From assembly GCA_949290645.1 (NCBI GenBank), contig CASESG010000006.1, forward strand, positions 30,757-94,756: a stretch of 64,000 bases of DNA, written 5' to 3'. This DNA comes from an uncultured Bacillota bacterium. GTDB lineage: Bacteria > Bacillota_I > Bacilli_A > RFN20 > CAG-288. The stretch's first letter is position 1. Every line of letters begins with the position of its first letter. A model generated the notes under the pieces. The model did no database searches. It was not told the origin of the DNA and saw only the letters and a program-made list of their open reading frames with translations. The position numbers were made by a program, and so were the translations under genes. Positions 63,784-64,000 of this stretch are shown here, in pieces.

Positions 63784-64000
63784 ATGAGAGAAAAATATCT
63801 AGAAGAATTGCTCATAAAAGCAGTGAAGAAAAGAAATGGTCTAGCATTAAAACTTTATTCACCTAGCTATATAGGTGTTCCAGATAGATTAGTTCTTATC
63901 ACATTTGGTCATATTGGTTTTGTAGAACTTAAGGCACCTAATAAAGTGGCAAGACCTATACAGCTTAAAAGGCATGAAGAATTAAGAAATTTAGGGTTCA
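63784..64000 (+). CDS. VRR-NUC domain nuclease, cut by window end
   Basis: It starts at ATG 63784 after AGGAGG and runs off the window after about 72 residues. YLEELLIKAVKKRNGLALKL, GVPDRLVLI and IGFVELKAPNK are the helix, PD and ExK elements of the VRR-NUC (virus-type replication-repair nuclease) fold. The family is a standard neighbour of the primase-helicase in these phages and is often followed by an SNF2 helicase. Confidence 0.88.
   Translation, partial: MREKYLEELLIKAVKKRNGLALKLYSPSYIGVPDRLVLITFGHIGFVELKAPNKVARPIQLKRHEELRNLGF

Noticed and set aside
48702..64000. Integrated plasmid or conjugative element instead of a prophage
   Set aside because: No relaxase, mating or partition gene is visible; the gene order DUF2800, DUF2815, family A polymerase, primase-helicase, VRR-NUC is typical of Firmicutes phages. 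It remains open because the rest of the element is outside the window.

Overview
The window reads as two pieces of DNA with different histories. Positions 1 to about 48,700 are GC-rich, densely packed chromosome of a Gram-positive, Bacilli-like bacterium. The supporting signs are the rimP-nusA-ylxR-ylxQ-infB-rbfA operon, mutS2-uvrC, RNase HIII, ileS-lspA-rluD, lipoproteins with a lipobox, and many ATGA stop/start overlaps. TGA is used as a stop throughout, so this is the standard bacterial code and not the Mycoplasma code. A small-genome gut lineage near the Erysipelotrichales/RF39 groups would fit, but that placement is inference. From about 48,702 to the end the sequence is visibly AT-rich, uses different codons, and carries restriction-modification and phage genes. 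It looks like an integrated element next to a tRNA-Leu gene.

Layout of the chromosomal part: a membrane protein plus LemA (2-2232). A zone of decay follows, with a frameshifted VOC gene and a multiply broken lipoprotein gene (2285-5692). A minus-strand operon nitroreductase / flavoprotein / DUF5677 / rRNA methyltransferase runs from 9787 to 5757. Then come an ABC-2 transporter with two ATPases (10071-14241), an SDR, rpsO and a TtcA-like enzyme (14238-16803), and truB-ribF (16829-18551). The translation/transcription operon rimP-nusA-ylxR-ylxQ-infB-rbfA occupies 23743 to 18570. Next are a heterodimeric ABC exporter (23908-27488), alaS-ruvX, a lipoprotein, a decayed MacB-type transporter behind an FMN reductase, and an ABC-F protein. 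tRNA-Pro(GGG), mutS2-uvrC-membrane protein, rnhC and a small secreted protein follow. The last chromosomal block is ygjP-like / trmH-like / hydrolase / ileS / lspA / rluD, ending at tRNA-Leu(GAG).

Layout of the element: a gap with four tandem 19-20 bp repeats (48844-48920). Then a four-gene restriction-modification operon of LlaJI type: two m5C methyltransferases (the second with a built-in helix-turn-helix), a McrB-like GTPase and a PD-(D/E)XK nuclease. A convergent zinc-ribbon protein follows. The rest is a phage early/replication module: HTH protein, small proteins, DUF2800, DUF2815, family A DNA polymerase, primase-helicase, and a VRR-NUC nuclease cut by the window end. No integrase or structural gene is visible, so the element continues to the right.

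Points that stand out: the self-regulating design of the restriction-modification operon, with three 10-bp repeats over the promoter of the HTH-methyltransferase; a perfect 14-bp inverted repeat around an AT-rich core next to the primase-helicase (a possible replication origin); a TtcA-like enzyme fused to a GNAT-like domain; several genes whose -10 box lies 8-10 nt before the start codon with no Shine-Dalgarno, suggesting leaderless mRNAs; and three clustered pseudogene loci in otherwise intact DNA.
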